Positions 36,449 through 46,179 are shown, counted from the first letter of the stretch. The stretch: DNA of 64,000 nucleotides from Prostheceraeus crozeri (GCA_907163375.1 CAJQUW010015469.1:124001-188000), one strand, 5' to 3'. The notes: generated by a model from the letters alone, not told the origin. Numbers and translations: made by a program.

Positions 36449-36817
36449 ATGACTAAAACTCCGCGCTTTATCGAAAAGTTGAAAGAGGTTGAAAGAAGAG
36501 TGAAGAGGAAGAGAGTGTATGAGGTCAACCTTCCCCTCTTTGAAAACAACATCTGCGATGTGCCGACCCTCACAGACGACCCCAATTCGACACAGACATG
36601 TTATGAAGGCGAAGGTGTGCGATGTCTCCACCTATCCATTAAAATGAGTGGCGATTTGGAAGACTTTATGGTCCGAAAAGTTGTAAAGAAAAAGCCGAGT
36701 AAGCTACTTCAACATGATCATTTCCTTGCCGCCTCTAATCTCCTATTCTTTTTCTTTCAGAGTTTTTGCAGAAGTGAGAGTGTCGGTGGACGGAGAACGA
36801 CCCATGGGCTCTTTTAA
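36449..36817 (+). CDS. Unknown small protein, left inner gene of the Polinton
   Basis: 122 codons in one open frame, starting eight bases after a splice acceptor. The N-terminal part is charged and probably helical (FIEKLKEVERRVKRKRVYEV), followed by an acidic middle and a basic stretch near codon 78 (VRKVVKKKPSK). The last 40 codons look less protein-like and may lie outside the true coding part. I do not recognise a family. Its place just inside the terminal repeat, behind its own TATA box and pointing inward, suggests an early or regulatory role by analogy with other Polinton and adintovirus layouts. Confidence 0.5.
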   Translation: MTKTPRFIEKLKEVERRVKRKRVYEVNLPLFENNICDVPTLTDDPNSTQTCYEGEGVRCLHLSIKMSGDLEDFMVRKVVKKKPSKLLQHDHFLAASNLLFFFFQSFCRSESVGGRRTTHGLF

Positions 36818-37019
36818 GGGCCAACCTTGTAATGCAGCTAAAGCGGTCCCAAGCCCGCCACATATCTACGGATATGGAATGCAGAGGGGAAGAAAAATGA
36901 TGAATAGAATGAAGGGAGAACATTCATGCGCCACACGCAACACATCACAGACTTCTCTCTTTGCTAGTGAACAAGCTCTTGTCAGTGTCGCACAAAGGTT
37001 TTACTGCAGCACAGGTTGA
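36780..37019 (+). CDS. Conserved small protein region, left copy of an inverted gene pair
   Basis: The open frame reads FKGQPCNAAKAVPSPPHIYG then YGMQRGRKMMN, SLFASEQALVSV and RFYCSTG at its end. The minus-strand frame at 47768-48043 encodes almost the same sequence with mostly mild substitutions (V/I, A/V, R/G). The two copies lie at matching distances inside the two terminal repeats, outside the near-identical repeat itself. No known domain. The start is unclear: the frame opens at 36714 but similarity begins only near 36800. Confidence 0.5.
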   Translation: MSVDGERPMGSFKGQPCNAAKAVPSPPHIYGYGMQRGRKMMNRMKGEHSCATRNTSQTSLFASEQALVSVAQRFYCSTG

Positions 37020-37160
37020 TGTATAGTTAGAAAAGTTTGATCATGATGTTTTATTCGTAAGTGTCGTTAGAAAGTATATCATGGTTTGTAAAAGTTTTAC
37101 TGCTACACAGGTTGATGTATAGTTAGAAAGTTTGATCATTGACGTTGTATGACTGACCGA
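36983..37160 (+). repeat. 96-bp direct repeats, left inner array
   Basis: The unit contains CACAGGTTGATGTATAGTTAG and AAGTTTGATCATGATG and starts over 96 bases later (GTTGATGTATAG at 37015 and 37111), with a decayed third start near 37180. The array is inverted relative to 47500-47790. Confidence 0.75.
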
Positions 37161-37462
37161 ACTCACAACAGCACTAGAAAGTTTTAGAAGGTTTTACTGC
37201 ACAGTGTAGATTGTCTTGTAACTTACTTTCACAGTGGAGACAGTTGCCAAATGTTTCCCTATTAGAAAATTCAAACTTCATTTACATTTCACCTATCTTA
37301 CAAACGGTGATATGGTTATAACTTTATTTCTAACTTTACAATCATCAACTTTATTTCTAACCCTACCCATCTTACAAAATGATAAAAACTTTTACTTCTG
37401 CCTAATGAGTGGGAATCCCATCTTTATGTCAAAAGAAAAAACAACACTTTCATGATATACAT

Positions 37463-37837
37463 TTATTCCAAATCGGCAATGCGTTTCACCACAAGGCGAA
37501 ACATAACATTAACATAATCAAACTCCTCTTCATTGCGAGGTTGACTATTTGGGGAGAAGAGCTCTTGCCAACCTCGTAAAATGTTGATATCATTCTCATT
37601 TACAATGTCTTTCGCTGACACACTGAGGAATGCACCTCGCAGAATATCACAGTCACCATACTGCACCACTGACTTCTCCGTCTCATCGTCGGAGATGGTT
37701 TCATCGTCGGAGATGATGATGGTTTCGTCCTCCTCCAACTCTAGCGGCTCGACCTCACCATCGTAAATGGTTTTCACTTGCCTCTTGCGAGGGGCATTGG
37801 GCATGAGCAAGGCATAGGCGTTCGGTCGTGTATCCAT
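37463..37837 (-). CDS. Acidic protein with possible SUMO-interacting motif
   Basis: 124 codons, open throughout. After a short basic start (PRKRQVK) comes an acidic run with DETIIISDDETISDDETE: a branched hydrophobic stretch (IIIS) followed by acidic residues, the form of a SUMO-interacting motif, with ISDDE repeated. The C-terminal half is more ordinary (ILRGWQELF, FDYVNVMFRLVVKRIADL) and probably helical. Not recognised as a family. It is the leftmost gene of the leftward block. Confidence 0.6.
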   Translation of the reverse strand: MDTRPNAYALLMPNAPRKRQVKTIYDGEVEPLELEEDETIIISDDETISDDETEKSVVQYGDCDILRGAFLSVSAKDIVNENDINILRGWQELFSPNSQPRNEEEFDYVNVMFRLVVKRIADLE

Positions 37838-37992
37838 TTTAATGATATTATGAGGAAATGGTCATTGCACCGCACTTATATAGATTCTTTCTCCCTGCTT
37901 CGTGCTCTCTCATTGGACGACAGCCATTTATCAATCACACTGCATCATTCTCATATATAAAGAAGAGTGTTTTGCATTTTACTATCATAGTC

Positions 37993-38178
37993 ATGTCCGA
38001 CACAGAGGAAACATTCACACCTCTTGCTACCTCAACTCCTACGAAGAAGGAAGTTGAGAGAAAGTTTCAACAAGAAGAGGAAGAGGAAGAGAGACAAATG
38101 ATTGAAGGCTGCAAGCAGCTCACTCTACAAACGGTTGAGAGTGAGCCTTTCATAAACGAGGCTGACTTTCAAGAGTGA
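37993..38178 (+). CDS. Small acidic protein, opposite strand, convergent neighbour
   Basis: 61 codons from an ATG at 37993: MSDTEETFTPLATSTPTKK, then a Glu-rich helical run (FQQEEEEEERQMIEGC) and LQTVESEPFINEADF. It lies on the plus strand between two minus-strand genes, with a TATATAAAG at 37955 about 40 bases upstream. No known family. It is short, so the call rests on the promoter-like box and codon-like sequence only. Confidence 0.4.
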   Translation: MSDTEETFTPLATSTPTKKEVERKFQQEEEEEERQMIEGCKQLTLQTVESEPFINEADFQE

Positions 38179-38286
38179 AAAGCCCTTTGATGAGACAGAG
38201 AATGCCCCAAACGGTCTTTATGAGACCACGGCCTTAACGGCCACCTAATCAAGAAAGAAAAGACATTGACTGCGCCACACGCAACA

Positions 38287-39925
38287 CTAGTGATTTGATG
38301 TTATCTGACGAAAATGAAGTGTTAAGACAGTACGTCCACCAATGAATTGAATAGGATTACCACTATCATCATAGATACCAAATTTGCAATGGGATAATCG
38401 TGATACATTGACTGGAATGTATACCTTGTTCAGGAACTCCCTGTGCATGGTCACACCAAAGTCGCCACTTACAATAGGAATATATCTTAAAAGGGGAACC
38501 ATTTGACCACCAACTTGTGTTGAATGAATAAAGTTAGCGTAAATGTAGAAGTGATTGATATTCATATCGAGCAAGGATGTTGAGCCACAATACTTCTCGT
38601 CGTAGAATATGTCACGTTTGAATCCTAAAATCTTTGTCAACTCTTTTAAAATGTGAATGACCGTTTTACCATGTACACTGATACAGAATGTATTTTCTTT
38701 AGGATCATAGTCAAAATGATATGAGTGTAGATTTGATACACCCTTGTTCAAGTATGTACAAACATCATAACCATTGCTATAATGCTTTGGAGGTATCGGT
38801 AACTTTTCATTTGGCTTCCATGTAAGACTGGGACGTAAAACAGGGTCTGTACGTTTGAAATAAAGGACCATTCGACAATCGGATTGCTGTTCAGATGTTA
38901 TTTTCACATTCCCCCATTCATGGTATGACCATAAGACGTCTGTTTTTAAAGAGAGCAAATCACGAAATTTAGAATTGATGTGAACAAATCCAATGTGTGA
39001 ACGCTCCTAATCATTCCGGAAATCAATCCTTGCTTTATTGTGTACTCGAGTGATGGACATAGATAATCCATTTATTTCATTTACCTGTTTGATCAAGTCA
39101 TCAACAGTACCAGATTTAAAAAGCACAAAGCGCTCATGCATGCGATCAAGGGGAAGAAGGGTAATATTAAATTTTTTCCTGTGCCAATTTGGATATTTCT
39201 TAATCTGCTTTGATACTTTCATGGACACTTGAGCTCTCAAAGGGAAGGCACCGCCTCCTTTTACTTCTGCAAAGTTTGTGATAGGTAGAAAGAACCGTGA
39301 TTTAAGATTCAATATCTTTTGCAGAGGTCCACTCACATAAAATCCATGGGAAATAGTAGTCGGTCTCATGTAGAGGGTAACTTTATGTAGATTTGGATCC
39401 ATTTGCCAGAACCATAGATCCTTTGCCAAATCATTCATAACATTCAATAGGCGTTGAATTTTCATATAATAGTATGATTGCTCTAAACGATGACGGAATG
39501 ATGGGTTTGTAGGTTGTTTCCATTTCAGGGGTGAGGCATTTTTAGCAATGGGTATGTCTGTATCTGCAGTGATAATTAAAGTAGGGCCATTTACAATCTC
39601 ATCAACAGCTTGCTTTCCCCGACGAGTGTTTACTGTGTGAATAGAATTCCACTCTGCTGCATGTTCATTCAAGTTGTAGGTATGTACTTTATCATTTCGC
39701 TCTAGTTTTGGAAAGTACAAGTCTTGATTCGTTGCAGTGCCTAATGTAATCTCTTCATTTGCAATGGTTCTTATATTATTCACATAGCTCAAATCTTGCA
39801 GGGCCACTTCCCAATCACCATTTAACTCAATCGGCTGTGTAAATTAGTCTCAAACTCAGCAGCTGTATTTTTATATCGCTCAGGTTGAGCATTACTGGGA
39901 AATACTGCTGTAAACTCCATGTTAA
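38287..39925 (-). CDS. Large virion-type protein common in Polinton-like elements
   Basis: Read leftward, the region starts MEFTAVFPSNAQPERY, then DWEVALQDLSYVNN, and ends with a HFYIYANFIHSTQVGGQMVP then LLRYIP block and a final GRTVLTLHFR. Proteins with LPSNSS...F...L.GEWEVGL...YP near the start and VGD...PLLR..P...LHFR at the end recur in Polinton-type elements of aquatic animals. The length (about 545 codons) fits that family. Its role is not established; a penton or vertex-associated protein is a guess. The reading frame has about two breaks, so this copy is broken. Confidence 0.6.
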
Positions 39926-39950
39926 AGTATCAACATAAAGCGTAGTTTGC

Positions 39951-40199
39951 TTAGGCGTTATGTCGCATGACATAACGAACTGCTGCTTTCAATCTATTTA
40001 CAGTAGGTACTTTCTGTCGTCCTAGGAATTTGGTTAAGAGTGATTGCCCTTTCACATAATGCACTCCCCTAAGTATGCTTGTACCGCCTTCTTTCATATT
40101 GCGATAGTTGATACAACCAGATATGACTTGATATCTTTGTCTTCTACGTTTAAAATCTGCAAGGGTATGAAATATTTCACGTTTTATTGATGAGCTCAC
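39951..40199 (-). CDS. Small basic protein of the Polinton
   Basis: 82 codons, strongly basic (FKRRRQRYQVISGCINYR, FLGRQKVPTVNRLKAAV and RYVMRH), intact. It overlaps the end of the next upstream minus-strand gene by four bases (ATGA-style overlap at 40196-40199), as co-transcribed viral genes often do. A DNA-binding or minor virion protein is possible; I do not recognise it. Confidence 0.5.
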   Translation of the reverse strand: MSSSIKREIFHTLADFKRRRQRYQVISGCINYRNMKEGGTSILRGVHYVKGQSLLTKFLGRQKVPTVNRLKAAVRYVMRHNA

Positions 40200-40519
40200 A
40201 CGACAGCTATTTTTTTTAATTCCATAGCAATCCGACGTACAGGATTGATCAAATCGATGCCACCTACAGGTGATCGCTTAAAGCCATAATCTGTTAACAC
40301 CATTTCCCACGCATGACCCATTCGCTGACGTAAAATCTGTAGTTTGTAAGCATGATTTTGCCAAGGATCGGCTATGCCGGAAAGAATTACATCTTCAATA
40401 GGTCTTGTTGCATGAATAGGTGATTTGATGAGGCGAACTGCATCATCTAATCCTCGTCCCGCTAATGTCACTATTGCAAATGAGAATAGGATGATCAATC
40501 TTAACATGACTTTGTCCAT
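40196..40519 (-). CDS. Secreted or membrane-anchored small protein of the Polinton
   Basis: 107 codons, intact. The N-terminus MDKVMLRLIILFSFAIVTLAG is a good signal peptide or membrane anchor; the rest is a soluble, mixed-charge region (GLDDAVRLIKSPI, DPWQNHAYKLQILRQRMGH). No cysteine pairs, no known domain. It overlaps the start of its downstream neighbour by four bases, suggesting one transcript. Confidence 0.5.
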   Translation of the reverse strand: MDKVMLRLIILFSFAIVTLAGRGLDDAVRLIKSPIHATRPIEDVILSGIADPWQNHAYKLQILRQRMGHAWEMVLTDYGFKRSPVGGIDLINPVRRIAMELKKIAVV

Positions 40520-40528
40520 TTCTAATGA

Positions 40529-40918
40529 ATGTTTTGCTTAAACGAGAAGACTAAGCAAACGTTTTTGATGTGTCTAAAACTAATCATGATTGCCAAGCTC
40601 TCTTCTCAGTGCCACGTTACATGGAGGGCTCGACGCATTACCTTTTACGATACTCATCGACACGTTAAAATAAGTTTATCCCCTTTTCAAATGGATAACC
40701 TACACGATGCTTTACATATCATGCATCATCCAATGTACTATATCCCTCTAGGTGGACGTCTATTCATTATTCGACGAGATTTCATTGCTCTTCATGATCA
40801 ATATGGTGTTATACATTTCAGATCCTCAAGTTGGAACAAGTATAGAGAACGTATACATCCTCGCATCATGACTTACCTTAAACAAACCAACACTCATAAG
40901 CATGAATGTGACAAGTGA
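40529..40918 (+). CDS. Unknown basic protein, plus strand inside the leftward block
   Basis: 129 codons from the first Met; a later Met at 40571 is also possible. The part ITFYDTHRHVKISLSPFQ then MDNLHDAL and LGGRLFIIRRDFIALHD looks like a compact alpha/beta fold. It is weakly reminiscent of small nucleic-acid-binding proteins but I cannot assign it. It starts ten bases from the 5' end of a divergent minus-strand gene, so a shared promoter region around 40520 is likely. Confidence 0.5.
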   Translation: MFCLNEKTKQTFLMCLKLIMIAKLSSQCHVTWRARRITFYDTHRHVKISLSPFQMDNLHDALHIMHHPMYYIPLGGRLFIIRRDFIALHDQYGVIHFRSSSWNKYRERIHPRIMTYLKQTNTHKHECDK

Positions 40919-41038
40919 ACAATGTCTTCTTATCTCTACCTATTCATGTTTGATGACTAAATACAACCTATTCAATCAAATCATCTACTTTTCCATTGAA
41001 GTATAATAAAGAAAACAAATTTTAATCGTACATAAAAT

Positions 41039-41497
41039 TTAAAAAATTTTATAAAAGTTACGAATGCGCTTTTCATTGACAGGGGTATCATGTAAAAAAT
41101 GTTTACAAATGTCATGTAAAGAGTCATAATGTAGTCGTTGCATTACAAAGTAGAGGGCATAGGCTCCACATGTTGAAGACAAGGGATGTTGATAGGCCAA
41201 AGCATTGCGAATCCATTTTCGTGAATGACGGTTCATGAAACGTGTGAAATAATCACAATTTGGTAAGGCCAATGAATCAAAGATTTCACCGCAATAGTTT
41301 TTATCAATAAACAAAACTTTCCAGTGTTTGCCGGGTAAGTGTGCTGTATCAGTATTCATGATAATGAATGAGGGTGGTTTCGGTAAAACTGTGGGCATAT
41401 TATTAATGGAAAACACACCTCGAAATGCTGCAACAGTGCGTTCATCACCATGTTCTTGAACGACTCTCTCTAGCTCTGCATCAGATAACCAACTCAT
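41039..41497 (-). CDS. Adenain-like cysteine protease (Polinton maturation protease)
   Basis: 152 codons, one open frame. Adenovirus-protease-like (C5/C48-type) enzymes cut capsid precursor proteins during virion maturation. The catalytic His is in HLPGKHWKVLFID, the acidic residue in EIFDSLALP, and the nucleophile Cys in LSSTCGAYALYFV, in the order and spacing of adenain. The length is a little short of adenain (about 200) but normal for Polintons. It lies beside the major capsid and pVI-like genes, its expected substrates. Confidence 0.85.
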   Translation of the reverse strand: MSWLSDAELERVVQEHGDERTVAAFRGVFSINNMPTVLPKPPSFIIMNTDTAHLPGKHWKVLFIDKNYCGEIFDSLALPNCDYFTRFMNRHSRKWIRNALAYQHPLSSTCGAYALYFVMQRLHYDSLHDICKHFLHDTPVNEKRIRNFYKIF

Positions 41498-41612
41498 TAA
41501 CTTGTATAAGAAGCGGAAACGTCACGTAGTCTGTTAATTCGAATGGTGGAATCGAACACAGCATAGATGAGTACATTGACTGTTTTCGTCAAATCTTTTT
41601 CAAAGAAGAATT

Positions 41613-42774
41613 CTAGTTTAAGACCCTTCGTGCAGTACCCGGACGATAAGAAGCACCTGCTTCATTGTTTGCTGTCAAATCAAATGCATAAAGTGTATAA
41701 CCTTTAACAAATTCATCATAGGTCAAACCATTGGTGTCATCAGTATTCCAGTATTTAAAGGTTTCCATAGTATTTTGATATGAGCGAGAATAATGACCAT
41801 TAGCAAAGTCTGGGCAAAAAGGAGTACCAGGAATGCAATCGGTATCGCGATACAATCCGATTTGATTTAAACCAAAGTGTTCAAAGTTGAGGGGATTCTT
41901 CGATATATTACCATTGTATGCATCCTTTGCAATCAATCCCACAATGATCATTTTTGGCGATTGTATAGGAAACAAACTATCTTTAACAAAGCTCTTTTGC
42001 GCACGAGGAATGGTGAAACTATGGATCTCAGTATGATTTACATCATAAAGAGCATCATACTTCTTCAAACCCATCTCGTGACCATTAATCACCGAAGGAT
42101 TCACTGTCATTCGTCGCACATAAAGTCTAACACTTCAAACACAATCTTAAACTCAGTCTTTGCTCCATAAGAATTCAATACAAATTTAGGATCGTTCGGT
42201 AAGAGATGAACTCGCATGTCTAATTTTGACATTAAGAAACGTGATTGACGGAAAAGTCCAAGTATAGGGGACCATATAATTCACACACCCTACTTTCTGC
42301 AGTCCACTTTTCACGAGTGACAAATCCCTTGTTTTTGTCACTATCAAATTTACCAGCTTCATCTTTACACCAACCCATAACAGCCATGTGACTCTTTTGT
42401 GCTTGTGGCTGGAACTGCATGACTGTTGAAAAATAACCGAGATAGGGATAACTGTGTTGACCACCTTCAACCCGAGTTTCACCAATGGTCAATGATACAT
42501 CCCTGAAGAGCGTTGCTATTGCCAAGTTATTCACGGCTACTTTGTCCTTATCATCAAGGTTGGTACCGTCCTTATTTACTATCTTAAACTTAACATGTAG
42601 ATTGATGTCATTTACATCGATGTACTCAGCATCATTTCCTGGTATTAAAAATTCAATGACACTACCAGAATCAATACTCGTCTGTGGATAACGAATGGAT
42701 ACATAATTTCTAATGATATCCGTCTGTATAGGTGTTCTATCAAATAAGCAAAGGGATGTGGTTTTACATTCCAT
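41613..42774 (-). CDS. Polinton major capsid protein (double jelly roll), broken copy
   Basis: The N-terminal part reads SVIEFLIPGNDAEYIDVND, then LHVKFKIVNKDGTNL and GGQHSYPYLGYFSTVMQF, which matches the F54H12.2-like major capsid family (EF.IPG....YIDL..T.L.VK.KI...DGT.., ..YPY..Y...L). The C-terminal part has the typical PRAQKSFVKDSLFPIQSP and YNGNISKNPLNFEHFGLNQI blocks. The region is a little shorter than the usual 430-500 codons. The frame has about two breaks. It sits next to the pVI-like gene, in the conserved capsid cassette order. Confidence 0.85.
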
Positions 42775-42776
42775 AT

Positions 42777-43166
42777 TTAAAACAGTCCACGTCGTCTGCG
42801 TTTGCTAGGAGGTATACGAGATGCTCTTCGCTTACGTTTGCCTGAAGTAGAGAGTGGATTGATATGACTGATGACAGACCTGATACCAGCCTTACCGACA
42901 TTCTTCAAACGCTGTATTCCATGACGCTTTAGCGATTCACGAATCGGCAATCTTCCTGAAAGTGCATCACTTGCTACATCTGCTGCTAATCCTACAGCTT
43001 CCTTTAAAGCTGATTTTCCCACATTTGCGATAGTGGGGAGCATCATATCTTTGACAGCACCCAATAGACTACCCCCTTTTTGACGTCTCGATCCAGCATA
43101 AAGGGGAAAGCCAGCTCCATGACTAGCATAGGAGGGGGCAGAATAAAACGTAGCAGTTTGATCCAT
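42777..43166 (-). CDS. pVI-like minor capsid protein
   Basis: 129 codons, intact, two bases upstream of the major capsid gene. It has a hydrophobic/amphipathic centre (VKDMMLPTIANVGKSALKEA), a QKGGS stretch that fits the adenain cleavage pattern (XGGX), and a very basic tail (GKRKRRASRIPPSKRRRR). This is the make-up of the Polinton and adenovirus pVI/pX-type proteins that line the capsid and contact the genome. The match is by composition, layout and position rather than close sequence. Confidence 0.7.
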   Translation of the reverse strand: MDQTATFYSAPSYASHGAGFPLYAGSRRQKGGSLLGAVKDMMLPTIANVGKSALKEAVGLAADVASDALSGRLPIRESLKRHGIQRLKNVGKAGIRSVISHINPLSTSGKRKRRASRIPPSKRRRRGLF

Positions 43167-43207
43167 AGGTATTTATTTATTAATATTTACACAATTCATT
43201 ACTTTGC

Positions 43208-44279
43208 TTAGGAACGTTGACTAACACGATAAAGGTCAGAATGACGAATCCAACTGTTCATTGAATTTGGATAGCCAGCCCATTTCACCAGGCTCCACTT
43301 TTCCCCTTGTCGCATTTGGTAACGAAGTACCTTTTCAATCATGTAGTCATCATCTTCTTTGGTGATGGGTGTTATCTCATGACGATAAAAACTCCCTTCA
43401 ATCTCTTCACCATGATAATCGCGAAGCTTGTAGGTAGTGGGCTTGAATTTCTTGTTAACCTCAGAGACAGTAAATATTTCTTCCGTCCAATTGGGAAGAT
43501 ATCCTATCGCAAACACACGTTTCACCTTGGAAATGAGACCTTAGTCACTAACCTGAATGTCACGTTTACCTTGTGATGGTTGCCTGCGTTTAGCATTGAT
43601 TTCACGGATTGTATCCACCATGTCTGGAGTTATGTCAGCAGGTTTGTGACCAATCATGCGATGGACAGAATGATTGTAAGCGTGTACAGTATCTTGTAAT
43701 ACATCTGTCCACTTTTGTGCTACTTTTGCAGTGAAATAGCGCCATAGGCGAGTTTTCAGTGTACGGTTAAAGCGCTCGACCACTGCAGCCTTATATGCAC
43801 TTTTCACACTAAACTGTTCAATGTTGTGTTTGCGAAATAAAGCACGCACATGTCTGTTTTCAAACTATATCCCTTGATCAGTCTGAATACGTGTGGGAAT
43901 GCGTCCTTCACTGAAAATATTTTGGAAAGCCTCAACCACTTCTTCACCACGCTTTGTCTTGAGTGGTTGAACCCAAGCATAACGAGAAAATAAGTCAATG
44001 ACAGTTAGGAGAAAGCGATAGCCTTTATTCTTTTTAGCTAATAAAGAAACATCAGCCAAATCTGCTTGCCATTGTTCATCAATATCATGAACGATATAAG
44101 AACGGTAGGATAACGTTTTCGATAACGTTTCGTGTGTGCAATGTATATGCAGGTTGAGCTTTTAACCATCTCTTCACTTGTTTCTGTGAATAACCACTTG
44201 CTTGTGACAACTTTTTCACTGAAGCATAACCTGCATAATGCTTTGGGTCATAGTAAATTGATTTCAGATGTTCATCCAT
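43208..44279 (-). CDS. Polinton integrase (rve family with chromodomain), broken copy
   Basis: DDE integrase that inserts the element and makes the 6-bp target duplication. Acidic catalytic residues fall in MADVSLLAKK (first D), RIQTDQG (second D) and VVERFNRTLKTRLW (the E). The C-terminus is a chromodomain (MIEKVLRYQMRQ, WSLVKWAGYPNSMNSWI), which in the family may steer insertion to marked chromatin. It resembles the F54H12.3-type integrase that accompanies the F54H12.2-type capsid. The frame has about four breaks, the most in this element. Confidence 0.85.
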
Positions 44280-44332
44280 CGTCTATTAAGAGGGATTGTT
44301 TATTTGCCTCAAAGTATCAGTCTTTTTCTCCG

Positions 44333-45121
44333 TCAGGGTTTGCATTTGTGTTTGAGTCCTGCTTTGCTACTTTTTTGAGCCGTCTTGTATGAATCACTTT
44401 TACAACATGTACTTAAGCAGTTTAATGACACATGAATGTTTGGCAACTCTGAACATGGGATGCAACATAGCTTCTTCATTAAAAGTCTGATAAAATCAAA
44501 TGATGGATAACGTGTTGAAGGTTTTGGTATACGCTTCGGCAACTTCTCGGGTGTTTTCAAAGTTTGCTTGATTCTCTTTTTAGGTCTCTCTACACTTTGC
44601 AACTTTCTCTTCCTAGGTGTAGAATCATTTTCCATTTCCTGTAAGGTATCACGACCAAGAATTGCTTTTGGGACATTGAATTTCTTCATACTTTTTAAAA
44701 AGAACTCCCATCCTGTAGGTGTAAAGTGACGACGACGATCACGAACAGCATGATTAATTGAATCTTCCACTCTTGAGTCCCTAATGACTGCACCATCATC
44801 ACCCACCACTTCACCTCGTTGTGTGATTTTCAAGTTGGGTTCGAGACTTCGATATAAGCTCAGTGCGCGATTGCGACAGGGTTTGGGTGAACCAAGCGAA
44901 AGATCATTGCGTATTTTTTCTTTCAATTGTTTCATTTCTTCTAAGGTAGAACTCTGCTTTATCAAACGATCATATGGATTTTTACTTTGTACAGCTTCTT
45001 GTTCATATTGCTGATTAAGTTGTGACATTTGATTTGCCCAAGGTTGATGAACACTCTGCATTGTAGTCAGATGTATATATTCTTCTTGTGGAATAGCAAT
45101 CATGCGTTGAATACCACTCAT
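44333..45121 (-). CDS. Conserved Polinton protein of unknown role
   Basis: 262 codons, one open frame. It starts MSGIQRMIAIPQEEYIHL, similar in style to the (M)x.LIPQE start of a protein often found between integrase and ATPase in Polintons. A coiled-coil-like region follows (QLNQQYEQEAVQSKNP, LEEMKQLKEKIR), then a block FTPTGWEFFLKSMKKFNVPK near residue 135, then a basic, proline-rich tail (KRIKQTLKTPEKLPKRIPKP) that would suit DNA or capsid contact. No enzyme motif seen. Confidence 0.6.
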   Translation of the reverse strand: MSGIQRMIAIPQEEYIHLTTMQSVHQPWANQMSQLNQQYEQEAVQSKNPYDRLIKQSSTLEEMKQLKEKIRNDLSLGSPKPCRNRALSLYRSLEPNLKITQRGEVVGDDGAVIRDSRVEDSINHAVRDRRRHFTPTGWEFFLKSMKKFNVPKAILGRDTLQEMENDSTPRKRKLQSVERPKKRIKQTLKTPEKLPKRIPKPSTRYPSFDFIRLLMKKLCCIPCSELPNIHVSLNCLSTCCKSDSYKTAQKSSKAGLKHKCKP

Positions 45122-45738
45122 AACAATTTATATATGATCATGGGTTTCTCAAAGAGATGACTGCGTAAGCGATAATCTTCAGGACACTCCTGGGTAAAGT
45201 CCAAAAATAAATAATTATAGGCTTTTTCCGTAGCAGCCTCAAATACTTCAATCAATGCTTTTGACTTGCGAGGATGAACTTGTCGAGATAGGAATTCAAC
45301 TTGACTTTTATCGCGAGGATTTTAAAAGATGATGTAGTAATGTGTGTTTAGACGTCGAGTCCGTGCTTCCTTTCCACTTGGAAAAAGATTTTGCATAATA
45401 AAAATGATAAAGCATGGTTTATGATGAGCAGCCTTGGTAAACATAGCAGTTACTTCTTGTGAGTTCTTACTCTCATTAAGTAAATCATCAAGAATGATAA
45501 TATCATAGGGTTGAATATCAGCAGTGCTGATAATCCCCGGTTGAACCAAGTAACCCTTACCAACCAATTCACGATGTAAGTTATGTTGATAAATTCCATA
45601 GCACCAAACAACACGATTCGGTATGCAGTCAAAAATCTCATTACGACGCTCCAACAATTGCAGTGTTAAATGTGTCTTCCCACTATGAGAGGGTCCTACG
45701 ATACACATAGTGCGATTACAACGTAAACGGAAATCCAT
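45122..45738 (-). CDS. A32-like (FtsK/HerA) genome-packaging ATPase, broken copy
   Basis: Packaging ATPases drive DNA into the capsid. Walker A is GPSHSGKTHL near residue 14 and Walker B is YDIIILDDLLNE near residue 78, followed by FIIFIMQNLFPSG, which holds the sensor-like QN. The C-terminal portion (VEFLSRQVHPRKSKALIEVF, RLRSHLF) also matches the family. Length is as in other Polintons (about 205 codons). The frame has about one break. Confidence 0.85.
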
Positions 45739-45777
45739 GTTGATTTTGATGAAAAGTCATACCATTTAACTTAGTAT

Positions 45778-46179
45778 CTATCCATTAATGGCTTTATTTG
45801 CGAGAGCACCAGCTAAACCTCCCAAAGCAGGGCCGGCAGCTGCCATGATGATAGGCGCTAAAAGTGGTAAGAAGCAACCACGTTGTGATAATAGTTTGCG
45901 CTTTGTAGGAATTGATGTTTTTGGATTGCTCAAGGTACGAAGAACTTTACCATGTCTGGCAATTGCATTGGCCTTTTTGCTATTTAATGTCATATAACGC
46001 ACTTTTCGTATTTCCGCACACATTTTACGAATGAAGGCATTGTTTGCCAGCTTCATTGCCTCACATCGATGAGATGGCTTTAATTTTAATAAGCGACGAA
46101 GCGTGAGACAGAATTTTTTGTTTGCATTTGATTGACACTTTTGTCTGCGTGAACGGTGAGATGAACGACGTCTAGCCAT
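45778..46179 (-). CDS. Small basic protein with hydrophobic tail (virion candidate)
   Basis: 133 codons, intact. The N-terminus is Arg/Ser-rich (MARRRSSHRSRRQKCQS), the middle helical and basic, and the C-terminus hydrophobic and Gly/Ala-rich (CFLPLLAPIIMAAAGPALGG). A RGGFLP..LP.LA..-type ending is recurrent in small Polinton structural proteins and suggests a membrane-active or capsid-lining protein. It lies directly upstream of the ATPase in the leftward block. Confidence 0.55.
   Translation of the reverse strand: MARRRSSHRSRRQKCQSNANKKFCLTLRRLLKLKPSHRCEAMKLANNAFIRKMCAEIRKVRYMTLNSKKANAIARHGKVLRTLSNPKTSIPTKRKLLSQRGCFLPLLAPIIMAAAGPALGGLAGALANKAING

Noticed and set aside
39038-39232. 64-codon plus-strand frame inside the Polinton virion gene, and similar plus-strand frames at 41877, 43307, 44132 and 44784
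   Set aside because: Shadows of the minus-strand element genes.
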